From: Roseiarcus sp963732155
Lineage (GTDB): Bacteria; Pseudomonadota; Alphaproteobacteria; Rhizobiales; Beijerinckiaceae
DNA length: 64,000 nucleotides
Assembly (NCBI GenBank): GCA_963732155.1
Contig: CAVSYB010000007.1
Location: forward strand, 310,001-374,000
Direction: 5' to 3'
Under the pieces are notes generated by a model, which was not told the DNA's origin, made no database searches, and was given only the letters and a program-made list of their open reading frames with translations. Position 1 is the stretch's first letter, and each line of letters begins with the position of its first letter. Position numbers and translations under genes: made by a program. Of the stretch, positions 26,068-34,626 are shown one piece after another.

Positions 26068-27623
26068 CGCCGGTTCCGACGACCAGCCCGACGTGGCGCC
26101 AGATCGCAGACGCCGGCGGCGCGATTGGTCAGCCGCCGGTCCGGCTGGCGATTTCGATTTTGATTCCGCTCGCCGCTTCGGCGATGCAATGGGCGCTGTG
26201 GCCCTGGGTCAAGCCGTTCGTCTGGCTCCTGTTCTATCCCGCCGTCTTCCTGAGCGCGCGAATCGGCGGTCTGCGCGGCGCGCTGCCCGCCGCCATCCTG
26301 TCGATGCTGCTCGTCTGGTATTTGTTCGCCGAGCCGCAGCTCGCCTGGGGAATGAAGGACCCCAACCTCGTTTGGTCGATGGTTCTGTTCTTTCTGATGA
26401 GTTTGTTGTTCGGCGACGCCCAGGAGCTGACGCTTCGCGCCTATCGGCGCCTTGAACGAGCGATGGAGCAAAACCGCATTTCCTACACGGCCACCCTCGA
26501 CGCCATTCTGCAGACCAGCCATCACGCCATACTCATCGTGAACGGCGACGGCCGGATTATCGAGGTCAACGCGCAGGCGGAGCGGATGTTCGGCTATGCG
26601 CCCTCGGCGATGGCGGGAATGTCGGTGGAGACCCTCGTCCCCGAAAAGTTGCGGCCGCAGCATTTTCGCGATCGGAGCGCTTTTGCCGCCGCGCCCGGCC
26701 ACCGGATGGCGCGGAGCCGCGACGTGTTCGCGCGCCGCAGCGACGGCGGCGAGTTCCTCGCGGAAGTCGTGCTGGGGCCGATATCCCTGCAAGGTTCCCC
26801 TCTCGTCGTCGTCACCGTCGCCGACATCACCGACCGCGTGCGGGCCGAGACGGAAGTGCGTCGACTGAACGCCAGCCTGGAGCAGCGCGTCGCGGAGCGC
26901 ACCGCCGAGTTGCAGACCTCCAACAGGGAGCTGGAGGCGTTCAGCTATTCGATTTCCCACGATCTCAGAGCGCCCCTGCGGGCAATCGACGGATTCAGCC
27001 GGATCCTGGAGCACGACTACGCCGCTCGATTGGACGAAAACGGACAGGACTATCTCACGCGCATTCGTCGATCGGCCAAACGCATGGGGGAACTGATCGA
27101 CGACCTGCTCAATCTTGCGCGGATCGGCAAGGTCGACCTGAAGCGCACGGAGGTCGATCTCAGCGCGGAAGCCGGCGCGGTTGCGGATGCGCTGCGGACG
27201 GCCTCCCCCGAGCGGGAGGCGCAATTCGACATCGCGCAGGGGATGACTGCGCGCGGCGACGCCCGCCTGCTGCGCATCGTTCTCGAGAACCTGTTGAGCA
27301 ACGCATGGAAATTCACCGCCCGCCGCGCGCCGGCGCGCATCGAATTCGGTCAAAAGGAAATCGACGGGCGGACGGCCTTCTATGTCAGCGACAACGGCGC
27401 CGGGTTCGACATGGCCTATGCGGACAAGCTGTTCGGCGCGTTCCAGCGGCTGCACGACGTGCGCGACTTTCCAGGCAACGGCGTCGGCCTGGCGATTGTT
27501 CACCGCATCATCGGCCGGCACGGCGGGCGGATATGGGCGCAAGCCAAGCCGGAGAAGGGGGCGGCCTTCTATTTCACGCTCGAAGCGAGCGCCCCTGCCG
27601 CAGCCGCCGGAAACGTCGGGTGA
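26064..27623 (+). CDS. Membrane DUF4118-PAS histidine kinase
   Basis: A 519-residue sensor kinase. Four hydrophobic helices in the first 110 residues form a DUF4118 sensing module (as in KdpD-related kinases). A PAS domain (about 150-270, TSHHAILIVNGDGRIIEVNA) follows, then a coiled coil (LEQRVAERTAELQTSNRELE), HisKA with H299 in SISHDLRAPL, and HATPase (NLLSNAWKFT, SDNGAGFDM, GNGVGLAIV). The ATG at 26064 overlaps the previous stop (ATGA), so it is translated with the preceding kinase. It is the membrane input of the operon; the stimulus is unknown. Confidence 0.9.
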   Translation: MTPVPTTSPTWRQIADAGGAIGQPPVRLAISILIPLAASAMQWALWPWVKPFVWLLFYPAVFLSARIGGLRGALPAAILSMLLVWYLFAEPQLAWGMKDPNLVWSMVLFFLMSLLFGDAQELTLRAYRRLERAMEQNRISYTATLDAILQTSHHAILIVNGDGRIIEVNAQAERMFGYAPSAMAGMSVETLVPEKLRPQHFRDRSAFAAAPGHRMARSRDVFARRSDGGEFLAEVVLGPISLQGSPLVVVTVADITDRVRAETEVRRLNASLEQRVAERTAELQTSNRELEAFSYSISHDLRAPLRAIDGFSRILEHDYAARLDENGQDYLTRIRRSAKRMGELIDDLLNLARIGKVDLKRTEVDLSAEAGAVADALRTASPEREAQFDIAQGMTARGDARLLRIVLENLLSNAWKFTARRAPARIEFGQKEIDGRTAFYVSDNGAGFDMAYADKLFGAFQRLHDVRDFPGNGVGLAIVHRIIGRHGGRIWAQAKPEKGAAFYFTLEASAPAAAAGNVG

Positions 27624-27672
27624 TTCGCTTGCTCCCCCTGCGTAACCCGCCGGTCCCTCAGCGGGCCAGCGT

Positions 27673-27891
27673 TCATTCGTCGCCGGTATGCTGCCTGATG
27701 AAATTCTTGAGCTGAATGTCGAAGTGATCGGATTCGTCGCCGTCCAGAACTTTCATCGCCTGTTCGACCAGCATTCCGCGAACCGACAAAGGCAAGTCTT
27801 CCCAGCACGAAATGACCGCCGCGCCGAGGCGCTGGACGATGTGTTGTTCGTCCTGAAAATAGACTAACAGCTTTTCGTCGCTGCGATCCAT
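27673..27891 (-). CDS. Small hypothetical protein
   Basis: A 72-residue acidic protein (MDRSDEKLLVYFQDEQHI onward) with a helical core (LGAAVISCWEDLPLSVRGML) and an acidic DGDESDHFD segment. GGAG is suitably placed upstream of the ATG at 27891; the longer frame to 27918 is less likely. It converges with the kinase operon, 49 bases from its end. No family is recognised; the size and charge would suit a regulator or partner protein, but that is speculation. Confidence 0.55.
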   Translation of the reverse strand: MDRSDEKLLVYFQDEQHIVQRLGAAVISCWEDLPLSVRGMLVEQAMKVLDGDESDHFDIQLKNFIRQHTGDE

Positions 27892-28116
27892 CGAGGGGCT
27901 CCACAAGGTTCGCTTCAACCCTTACCGACGATCGCAAGAATCCGCTCGCGACGACGCCGCCGGTTGACGACAACTAACTGGCACAACCCGCGCGTGTCAA
28001 TCTCGGATATTGGACAAACGGCGATTTCGGGTAACTGTTCCTTGCCGCTTTACCGGGGTTTTGCAACGCGAACGGCGCGGCGGCCCAGTTCGAGACCGGA
28101 TTTGCGGCGAGCCCCG

Positions 28117-28773
28117 TCAAGCGGCCGGCGGCAACGCGCGATCGATCAGTGCGTTCTCCATCTTCTCCGCCATTTCGCGAAGGAACGGATTGTGCGCTTC
28201 CCGGCCGGCGCGTCCGGCGTCGAGCTCGGTCTGGAACCCGTCGCGCAGCGGCCAATGTTCACCCAGCAGCTCGAAGCCGGACGCCTCGACGGCGGCGACC
28301 GCGTTGGCGATCTGCTTTTCGGAGCGGCCCACCTTCGAAAGGACGATGACGATGCGCCCCTCGGCGCCCTGCTTGGCGAGCTTGCGCGCGAGCGCGAGGG
28401 TCGGACGCAGATCGTCGCTCGAGGTCCCCGTCGGCAGGAACACGACCTGGCTGTCCTCGGCGAGCTCCCTGGTCACCTCGTCGACGAGGCCGCGCGTGTC
28501 GGCGATGATGAAATCGATCTGCTCATCGGTCTTGTAGAGCTTCTTGAGACTTTTGAACGGCCGCGCGTCGATCTCCGGCAGCACGCTGTTGCGCATCCGC
28601 GTCGCGCTCCATTCGACGCAGGTCAGTTGCTCCAGATCGAAATCGGCGAGCAGCGTCTTGTGGCCGCGATGCGCGGCGCCGACCGCCAGCAGCCGCGCGA
28701 GGGTGCTCTTGCCGACGCCGCCTTTCTGGCTGACGAAGCTGATCAGCCGTTTGCGCTCGTGATCCTTGCTCAT
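28117..28773 (-). CDS. ParA/MinD-family P-loop ATPase
   Basis: A 218-residue deviant-Walker ATPase: KGGVGKST at about residues 17-24 with the signature lysine, ADFDLEQLT as the switch/Walker A' region and IIADTRGL as Walker B. Relatives position chromosomes, plasmids or protein complexes by ATP-driven dimerisation. No parB, minE or cargo gene is adjacent, so this is an orphan; a role in plasmid-style partition is unlikely in this core context. The C-terminal region (EMAEKMENALID) is helical. Confidence 0.88.
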   Translation of the reverse strand: MSKDHERKRLISFVSQKGGVGKSTLARLLAVGAAHRGHKTLLADFDLEQLTCVEWSATRMRNSVLPEIDARPFKSLKKLYKTDEQIDFIIADTRGLVDEVTRELAEDSQVVFLPTGTSSDDLRPTLALARKLAKQGAEGRIVIVLSKVGRSEKQIANAVAAVEASGFELLGEHWPLRDGFQTELDAGRAGREAHNPFLREMAEKMENALIDRALPPAA

Positions 28774-28845
28774 CGCTCCCCCCGGCCCTCGGGAAGAACT
28801 AATACCAAAGCGGGCGCTTGGGCAATTCGCTTCGCCGACGCTTCG

Positions 28846-29304
28846 TCACGGCGCGCCGACGCGCAAGCCTTCCATCAGCCGCCGATGCGCGGCCGGAATG
28901 GCGACCGGACGCTGCGTGGCGCGGTGGACATAGACATGGGTGTAGCGTCCCTGCGCGGCGGCGCGTGGCGCGCCCGCCTTGAAGGCGGAGACGACGTATC
29001 GCACCGACGTGCGTCCGAGCGCCTCGACCGCCACGCCGACCTCGATCGCGTCGGGAAAGGACAGGCTGGCGAAGAAGACGCAACTGTTTTCGACGACGAG
29101 GCCGATGACGTCGCTCGACGCGGGATCGAGCAGGCCCGCTTCGATCAGAATGGCGTTCACCGCCGCGTCGAAGAACGCGTAATAGGCGGCGTTGTTGATG
29201 TGCCCGTAGGGGTCGTTGTCCGACCAGCGCGTCGACATCGGCACGAACCGCGCGAACGCCTCGCGCCCCAGCGGCGTCGGCCTGCCCGCGCGCGCTTCGG
29301 CCAC
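28846..29304 (-). CDS. Acyl-CoA thioesterase (4HBT hotdog fold)
   Basis: A 152-residue hotdog-fold thioesterase: TRWSDNDPYGHINNAAYYAFFDAAVN contains the Asp of the 4-hydroxybenzoyl-CoA-type active site, and YVVSAFKAG, AAQGRYTHVYV and MEGLR follow as in the FcbC/YbgC branch. It hydrolyses acyl-CoA thioesters; chain specificity is unknown. The GTG at 29304 is used because the preceding segment GRPTPLGREAFARFVPM aligns with the usual N-terminus of rhizobial relatives. It starts 8 bases after the bioY stop and is probably cotranscribed. Confidence 0.85.
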   Translation of the reverse strand: MAEARAGRPTPLGREAFARFVPMSTRWSDNDPYGHINNAAYYAFFDAAVNAILIEAGLLDPASSDVIGLVVENSCVFFASLSFPDAIEVGVAVEALGRTSVRYVVSAFKAGAPRAAAQGRYTHVYVHRATQRPVAIPAAHRRLMEGLRVGAP

Positions 29305-29312
29305 GATCGCGC

Positions 29313-29906
29313 TCAGGCGCCGGGTCCGCCGAGCGCCGCGACGCCGCGCCAGGCCGCGGCGACCAGCGCCCAGGCCAGCAGCGTCTTGACGAGCGTGGCC
29401 GCGAAGAACGGAACGACGCCGCCAAACCAGGCCGCTTCCGGCCCGATCAGGCCGGCCAGCCAGGCGAATCCGAAGGCGAAGATCACCAAATGACCGAGCG
29501 CCATCGCCGCGAGCAGCCAGCCGGGCGAGCGGTCCCAGCCGCGCTCGGCCAGCCAGCCGACCAACGCCGCCGCGACGAGGAAGCCGACGAGATAGCCGCC
29601 GGTCGGGCCCGCCATATAGGCCGGCCCGGCGGCGGCGCCGGCGAACACCTGCAGGCCCATCAACCCTTCGGCGAGATAAAGCGCGACGGTGGCGGCGGCG
29701 AGGCGCGCGCCGAACGCCGCGCCGAGCGCCAGCACCACAAGCGTTTGCAGGGTCATCGGCACCGGATAGAACGCGACCTGGGCCTTGGCGGAGACAGCGA
29801 GCGCCAGCGCGCCGCCGATCGCCAGCGCCGCAAAGCGCGCGATCCGCGGGGCGGCCTGCTGCGGCCAAAGGGTGGCGGCGAGAGTCGGGCGCCGGTTGTC
29901 GTTCAT
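29313..29906 (-). CDS. bioY: BioY family biotin transporter
   Basis: BioY is the substrate-binding S component of the biotin ECF transporter and, in some bacteria, transports biotin alone. The 197-residue protein has six hydrophobic helices. Family segments are VPVPMTLQTLVVLALGAAFG with YPVPMT, and YMAGPTGGYLVGFLVAA. No ecfA or ecfT gene is nearby. GGAGG (29911-29915) suits ATG 29906 better than the adjacent ATG at 29909. The downstream thioesterase is closely coupled, a link to acyl metabolism only by proximity. Confidence 0.9.
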   Translation of the reverse strand: MNDNRRPTLAATLWPQQAAPRIARFAALAIGGALALAVSAKAQVAFYPVPMTLQTLVVLALGAAFGARLAAATVALYLAEGLMGLQVFAGAAAGPAYMAGPTGGYLVGFLVAAALVGWLAERGWDRSPGWLLAAMALGHLVIFAFGFAWLAGLIGPEAAWFGGVVPFFAATLVKTLLAWALVAAAWRGVAALGGPGA

Positions 29907-30042
29907 CATCCCTCCGTTGAGCCGCGCGTCGGCGCCGGCCGATCGATGTTGCAAGGTCGCCCTCTCGGCGCGCCAAGCGTATAGAGGAGCCGGTTGCGCC
30001 GAACAAGCCGCCGCGAACTTCCAACGTGACGACGGAGGCCCG

Positions 30043-30993
30043 ATGAACCCGCCGAACGACGACGAGCTGATTTTCGAAGGGCCGCAGCAGGCTGCAACGG
30101 GGTCGTTGACGCGCCTCTCGCCGCTGGTTCGCCGCCTCATCGCCAACAATCCCTCGCCGTTCACCTTCACCGGGACCTGCAGCTATCTCGTCGGCGAGGA
30201 GGAATTGGCGATTATCGATCCCGGCCCCCTCGAGGAGGCGCATGTCGAAGCCTTGCTGCGCGCGGCGAACGGGCGCCGCATCGCCCACATCCTCGTCACC
30301 CACACTCATCGCGATCACTCGCCGGCGGCGGCGCGGTTGAGGCAAGCTGCGGACGCGCCGATCCTCGGCGCCCGCCCCTATCGACCGCGCTCGGGATTCG
30401 CCGGCGTGCTCAAGGGCTTCGACGCCTCGCACGATCTTTCCTACGCGCCGGATGTCGTGCTCGAGGAGGGCGCGCGCGTCGAGGGGCGCGGCTACACCCT
30501 GGAGGCGGTCGCGACGCCGGGCCATGCCGCCAACCATCTCTGCTTCGCCCTGCGCGAGGAGAACGGCCTGTTCTCCGGCGATCACGTGATGGCCTGGTCG
30601 ACTTCGGTCGTCGCGCCGCCGGACGGCTCGATGGGCGACTACATCGCCTCGCTCGAAAAGTTGCGCCGCCGCGACGAGGCGATCTACTGGCCCGGCCACG
30701 GCGGTCCGGTGCGCGAGCCCCGGCGCTGGACGCGCGCGCTTCTCCATCACCGACGCCAGCGCGAAGCCGCGATACTGGCGCGCGTCGAGGCGGGCGATAC
30801 GCTGGTCTCGCAAATTGTCGCAAGAGTTTACGAGAACCTCAAGCCGGCGCTGGTCGGCGCGGCGAGCCTGTCGACCCTCGCCCATCTGGAAGACCTCGCC
30901 GCGCGGGGCCTCGTCGCGATCGAGGGCGAGCCGGGGCTCGCCGCGCATTTTACGCCGATGCGGAACTCGAAAAGCCGCGCGATGACGCCTTGA
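30043..30993 (+). CDS. Metallo-beta-lactamase-fold hydrolase (LACTB2-like)
   Basis: A 316-residue MBL-fold protein with the metal motif THTHRDHS (about residues 86-93), a second histidine in ATPGHAANH, the bridging Asp in FSGDHVM and a late His in YWPGHGGPV. A C-terminal winged-helix-like tail (about 230-310, LVSQIVARVYENL) resembles the LACTB2 group, which includes RNases and thioester hydrolases. The actual substrate is not known. GGAGG at 30034-30038 fits ATG 30043. A hairpin with a T run follows the gene. Confidence 0.87.
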   Translation: MNPPNDDELIFEGPQQAATGSLTRLSPLVRRLIANNPSPFTFTGTCSYLVGEEELAIIDPGPLEEAHVEALLRAANGRRIAHILVTHTHRDHSPAAARLRQAADAPILGARPYRPRSGFAGVLKGFDASHDLSYAPDVVLEEGARVEGRGYTLEAVATPGHAANHLCFALREENGLFSGDHVMAWSTSVVAPPDGSMGDYIASLEKLRRRDEAIYWPGHGGPVREPRRWTRALLHHRRQREAAILARVEAGDTLVSQIVARVYENLKPALVGAASLSTLAHLEDLAARGLVAIEGEPGLAAHFTPMRNSKSRAMTP

Positions 30994-31054
30994 TGATTTT
31001 GCCGCGGGGCGACTGGCGGGGACGCCGTCGTCGTTCTATATGAGGGGCGCGGAA

Positions 31055-31079
31055 GCGGGGCCTTGACCCCCGCCTTTTT
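31055..31079 (+). terminator. Intrinsic terminator between MBL gene and grxD
   Basis: GCGGGG (31055-31060) pairs with CCCCGC (31068-31073) around a 7-base loop, followed by C and five T (31075-31079). It is a fair terminator for the MBL gene, but the T run ends only 14 bases before the grxD ATG. grxD transcripts must therefore begin within or just before the hairpin, or read through it. Confidence 0.55.
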
Positions 31080-31093
31080 AAGGTTCGAGCGCC

Positions 31094-31435
31094 ATGGCCA
31101 GCATTCAAGATCAGATCACCGAAGAAATCACCCAGCACCCCGTTGTCCTTTTCATGAAGGGAACTCCGGAATTTCCGCAGTGCGGTTTCTCCGGCCAAGT
31201 CGTGCAAATCCTCGATTATCTCGGCGCCCCGTTCAAGGGCGTCAACGTGCTCGCCGACGCCGAGCTGCGCCAGGGCATCAAGGAATACGCTAACTGGCCG
31301 ACGATTCCGCAGCTCTATGTGAAGGGCGAATTCGTCGGCGGCTGCGACATCGTGCGCGAAATGTTCCAGTCGGGCGAACTCGCCGCGCATCTGGCCGACG
31401 CCGGCGTCGAACTGAAACAACCCGCCAAGGCCTGA
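31094..31435 (+). CDS. grxD: Monothiol glutaredoxin Grx4 type
   Basis: A 113-residue CGFS glutaredoxin: GTPEFPQCGFSGQVVQIL contains the CGFS active site, and WPTIPQLYVKGEFVGGCD is the glutathione-binding region with the cis-Pro. Such proteins bind a glutathione-bridged [2Fe-2S] cluster and deliver it or regulate iron genes, often with BolA. In many Rhizobiales bolA sits directly upstream; here it is absent and an MBL-fold gene is in that place. It converges with tlpA. Confidence 0.95.
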   Translation: MASIQDQITEEITQHPVVLFMKGTPEFPQCGFSGQVVQILDYLGAPFKGVNVLADAELRQGIKEYANWPTIPQLYVKGEFVGGCDIVREMFQSGELAAHLADAGVELKQPAKA

Positions 31436-31486
31436 CCCCCGCCGTCACCGGGCGCTTCGCGCGATCGCCGAGTTTGGGGCGGGGTC
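31434..31486. terminator. Imperfect stem-loop between convergent grxD and tlpA
   Basis: GACCCCCGCC (31434-31443), overlapping the grxD stop, can pair with GGCGGGGTC (31478-31486) with one bulged base and a loop of 34 bases. The placement between convergent genes suggests a shared terminator. There is no T run, so the call is weak. Confidence 0.3.
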
Positions 31487-31507
31487 CGCGCGTGGCGACC
31501 CGCATGC

Positions 31508-32158
31508 CTACTTCCCGATCATCGCCGTGACCACCTTGGCCGCGTCGTCCGAGTCCCACGGCGCGGGGCCGGCCATCACGGCGAGTTCGCAGCCGCCGGG
31601 ACCGATCAGCAGCGAGGTCGGCAGGCCGAGCGCCTTGCCGGCGACGCGGAGCGCCTCGAACGAGTCGGCGCTGGGATCGGCGTAGCGGGCAAGCGTCTTC
31701 ACCCCGGCCTCGCTGAGGAAGGCCGCCGGCCGGTCGAGTCGGTTGGTGTCGATGTTGACGGCGACCACCTCGAAATCGGCGCCGCCGAACCGGGCTTGCA
31801 GGCGATCGAGCGCCGGCATTTCGGCGCGGCACGGCACGCACCAGGTCGCCCACAGGTTGAGGAGGACGCTGCGCCCCTTGAAGTCGGCGAGCGTCAGTTT
31901 CCTGCCGTCCGCGCCCTGGAACGCGATGGCGACGGCGGGCCTCGGGTTGCTGTCGACGTTCAGCGCCGCGACGTCGCCATGCGCGAGGGGCGCGAGGCGC
32001 GCGGCGGCGGCCCTGGCGCCCGGACAGGCGGCCGCGTCCTTGCCCCCGTCCGGCGCCTTCCCGTATAGGACGGCGGCGCCGAGCACGGCGGCCAGCGCCG
32101 CCGCGACGACCAGCGACGGCGGCCGCCTGCGGCGCGAGGCGGGATTTTGATCGGTCAT
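31508..32158 (-). CDS. tlpA: TlpA/ResA-like membrane-anchored thioredoxin
   Basis: A 216-residue periplasmic disulfide reductase with an N-terminal membrane anchor (residues about 15-32, SLVVAAALAAVLGAAVLY) and the redox motif ATWCVPC in VLLNLWATWCVPCRAEMPAL (thioredoxin fold), plus LPTSLLIGPGG with the cis-Pro. TlpA-type proteins reduce cytochrome oxidase or cytochrome c maturation components. It is divergent from argH across only 21 bases, a pairing repeatedly seen in Rhizobiales. Confidence 0.9.
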   Translation of the reverse strand: MTDQNPASRRRRPPSLVVAAALAAVLGAAVLYGKAPDGGKDAAACPGARAAAARLAPLAHGDVAALNVDSNPRPAVAIAFQGADGRKLTLADFKGRSVLLNLWATWCVPCRAEMPALDRLQARFGGADFEVVAVNIDTNRLDRPAAFLSEAGVKTLARYADPSADSFEALRVAGKALGLPTSLLIGPGGCELAVMAGPAPWDSDDAAKVVTAMIGK

Positions 32159-32179
32159 TCAGGTATCCAAGAGGCGGCG

Positions 32180-33571
32180 ATGAGCAACAAAATGTGGGGC
32201 GGACGCTTTGCCGGCGGACCGTCCGACATCATGCAGGAGATCAACGCCTCCATCGACTTCGACCGCAAACTCGCCTCCCAGGACATTGCGGGATCGAAGG
32301 CCCATGTCGCCATGCTCGCCCAGACCGGGATCGTTTCCGACGCCGACGCCGACGCCATCAGGCTCGGTCTAGACCAGGTTGGCGCCGAAATCGAGGCCGG
32401 AACCTTCACGTTCTCGCGCGCCCTCGAGGACATTCATATGAACGTCGAGCAGCGACTCGCCGAAATCGTCGGTCCGGCGGCGGGCCGCCTGCACACCGCG
32501 CGCTCGCGCAACGACCAGGTGGCGCTCGATTTCAAGCTGTGGGTGCGCGAGACGATCGATGCGCTCGACGCGCAGCTCGCCGACCTGCAGAGGGCGCTCG
32601 CCGACAAGGCGCTGGTCCATGCCGGCGCGGCGATGCCGGGCTTCACCCATCTGCAATCGGCGCAGCCGGTGACCTTCGGCCACCACCTCCTCGCCTATGT
32701 CGAGATGATCGCCAGGGATCGCGGGCGGTTCGCCGACGCGCGCCGGCGCCTCAACGAGAGCCCGCTCGGCGCCGCCGCCCTCGCCGGCACGTCGTTTCCG
32801 ATCGACCGTGAAATGACCGCCAAAGCGCTCGGCTTCGACCGGCCGACCGCCAATTCGCTCGACAGCGTCGCCGATCGCGATTTCGTGCTGGAGACGCTGG
32901 CGGCGGCGGCGATCTGCGCGACCCATCTGTCGCGCTTCGCCGAGGAGATCGTGCTGTGGACCACGCCGCAATTCGGCTTCGTCCGGCTGTCGGACGCCTT
33001 TTCCACGGGGTCGTCGATCATGCCGCAAAAGCGCAATCCCGACGGCGCCGAGCTGGTGCGCGGCAAGACGGGCCGCATCGTCGGCGCGCTGGTCGCCCTG
33101 TTCAGCGTGATGAAGGGCCTGCCGCTCGCCTATTCCAAGGACATGCAGGAGGACAAGGAGGGCGCCTTCGACGCGCTGCAAACCCTGTCCCTGGCGATCG
33201 CCGCGATGGCCGGCATGGCGCGCGACATGACGCCCGACGTGAAACGCATGAAGGCCGCCGCCGGCGCCGGCTATTCCACCGCGACCGATCTCGCCGACTG
33301 GCTCGTGCGCGCGCTGCAAACGCCGTTCCGCGAAGCCCATCACATTGCGGGGCGCATCGTCGCCGCCGCCGCGCCGCGCGGCGTTGCGCTGGACAAGCTG
33401 CCGCTCGCCGAGATGCAGGCGATCGAGCCGCGTATCGACGCGCGCGTGTTCGCGGTGCTCGGCGTCGACCGCTCGGTCAAGAGCCGCACGAGCTACGGCG
33501 GCACCGCGCCGGCGAATGTGCGGCGGCAGGCGCGGCGGTGGCTTAAGCGTCTCAAGGCGGAAGGAAGGTAG
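32180..33571 (+). CDS. argH: Argininosuccinate lyase
   Basis: The last step of arginine synthesis: cleavage of argininosuccinate to arginine and fumarate. The 463-residue product has N-terminal MSNKMWGGRF, HTARSRNDQVALD and the signature SSIMPQKRNPD with the catalytic serine loop. Full length for the family. The ATG at 32180 has GAGGCGG just upstream; an in-frame extension to 32147 would run over the tlpA start. Divergent from tlpA. Confidence 0.96.
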   Translation: MSNKMWGGRFAGGPSDIMQEINASIDFDRKLASQDIAGSKAHVAMLAQTGIVSDADADAIRLGLDQVGAEIEAGTFTFSRALEDIHMNVEQRLAEIVGPAAGRLHTARSRNDQVALDFKLWVRETIDALDAQLADLQRALADKALVHAGAAMPGFTHLQSAQPVTFGHHLLAYVEMIARDRGRFADARRRLNESPLGAAALAGTSFPIDREMTAKALGFDRPTANSLDSVADRDFVLETLAAAAICATHLSRFAEEIVLWTTPQFGFVRLSDAFSTGSSIMPQKRNPDGAELVRGKTGRIVGALVALFSVMKGLPLAYSKDMQEDKEGAFDALQTLSLAIAAMAGMARDMTPDVKRMKAAAGAGYSTATDLADWLVRALQTPFREAHHIAGRIVAAAAPRGVALDKLPLAEMQAIEPRIDARVFAVLGVDRSVKSRTSYGGTAPANVRRQARRWLKRLKAEGR

Positions 33572-33586
33572 GCCGCGCGGCTCGGG

Positions 33587-33607
33587 CGCGCCGCTTCAAT
33601 CGGCGCG
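33587..33607. terminator. Hairpin between convergent argH and NlpC/P60 gene
   Basis: CGCGCCG (33587-33593) and CGGCGCG (33601-33607) form a perfect 7-bp GC stem with a 7-base loop in the 41-base gap between the two stops. Position suits a bidirectional terminator; there is no T run. Confidence 0.4.
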
Positions 33608-33612
33608 GCGGC

Positions 33613-34488
33613 TTAGAGTCTGCGGATCGAGGTGATCGGTCCGCCGCCTTTCTCGATTGTCCGCTCGCGAGCCTCGCGCAGCGGCTCGCTGGCCACCCTC
33701 ATATGCCAGCCGTTGGCGTGCAGCAGCGTTCGCGCGTCGCGCATGATTCCGACGTGCCCTTTCCAGAACACGAGATCGCCGCGCCTGAGATCGCCCGGGG
33801 CTTCGTCGCAGGCGACCGGCGCGCCGAGCGCCGCCTCCATCATGTCGGTGTCGCGCGGCGCCTGGACCCCGGCCTCGGCGAGCGCGGTCTGCACGAGGCC
33901 GGAGCAGTCGATCCCCTGCGAAGTGCGACCGCCCCACAGATAGGGCGCCTCGAGGAACCGCTCGGCGACCGCAACGAAGTCGGGCTCTCGCGCATCGAGC
34001 GGGTCGAGGTGTCGGGCATAGACATGCAGCCCGTCGGCGGTCGCGGCGAAGTCGCCTTTGATCGCCTTGACCGCGAGGCGCGCGCCAAGCGAAAGCGCGA
34101 GCGTTGGCGGCAGCTTGATGCTCGGCCCGGGATAAGCGAAGCTGCGCGGAACGGCGAGGCGATGGGTCGGCGCGTCGGGCGCGCCAAGCGCCTCGGCGGG
34201 CATGAAGCCGACATAATCGTCGCGCTCCAGTTGCGCCCAGGCCCAGCCCTCGACCTCCTCGTAGACCATCACGCTCTCGCCGTAGAGCACCTCGGTCTCC
34301 AGCGGCGCCTCGTGCGTCGGCGCGCGCCGCAACGGCGCGGCTCCGGCGACGACCCGCCGCCGCCAACCCTCGACGAACTTCGCCGCCTCGACCTTGCCGC
34401 GCAGCCATGCAGCGGCAAGATCGGGGCGCGCCGGCGTCAGGCGGCGATCGAACGGTCGGCGTTGGGGAGCGCTGTGGGAGACAGACAT
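33613..34488 (-). CDS. NlpC/P60 peptidase with SH3-like domain
   Basis: A 291-residue cell-wall peptidase. The middle part (about residues 60-140) has an SH3-like fold with VMVYEEVEGWAWAQLERDDYVGFM. The C-terminal NlpC/P60 domain has the catalytic Cys in GIDCSGLVQTALAEAG and the His in GHVGIM, with HANGWHM following. Such enzymes cut the gamma-D-Glu-diaminopimelate bond of peptidoglycan stem peptides. No signal peptide is visible, which leaves a role in the cytosolic recycling of peptides open. It converges with argH. Confidence 0.87.
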   Translation of the reverse strand: MSVSHSAPQRRPFDRRLTPARPDLAAAWLRGKVEAAKFVEGWRRRVVAGAAPLRRAPTHEAPLETEVLYGESVMVYEEVEGWAWAQLERDDYVGFMPAEALGAPDAPTHRLAVPRSFAYPGPSIKLPPTLALSLGARLAVKAIKGDFAATADGLHVYARHLDPLDAREPDFVAVAERFLEAPYLWGGRTSQGIDCSGLVQTALAEAGVQAPRDTDMMEAALGAPVACDEAPGDLRRGDLVFWKGHVGIMRDARTLLHANGWHMRVASEPLREARERTIEKGGGPITSIRRL

Positions 34489-34626
34489 TCGGGACAGGCC
34501 TTGCGGGAGGAGACCAGTCTAGGGCCTTTCCCGTTAGCGGGATATTGACGCCTCGACGATCGGCCGGCTTCCCGGATGGCCTCGGCGACCGGCGGCGGTT
34601 AAGCTGTCGGTCGTCGGGGCTGCCTC

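Noticed and set aside
28846..30948. 700-codon leftward frame through bioY and the MBL gene
   Set aside because: Only the last 153 codons resemble a protein (thioesterase); the rest is a shadow of genes in other frames.
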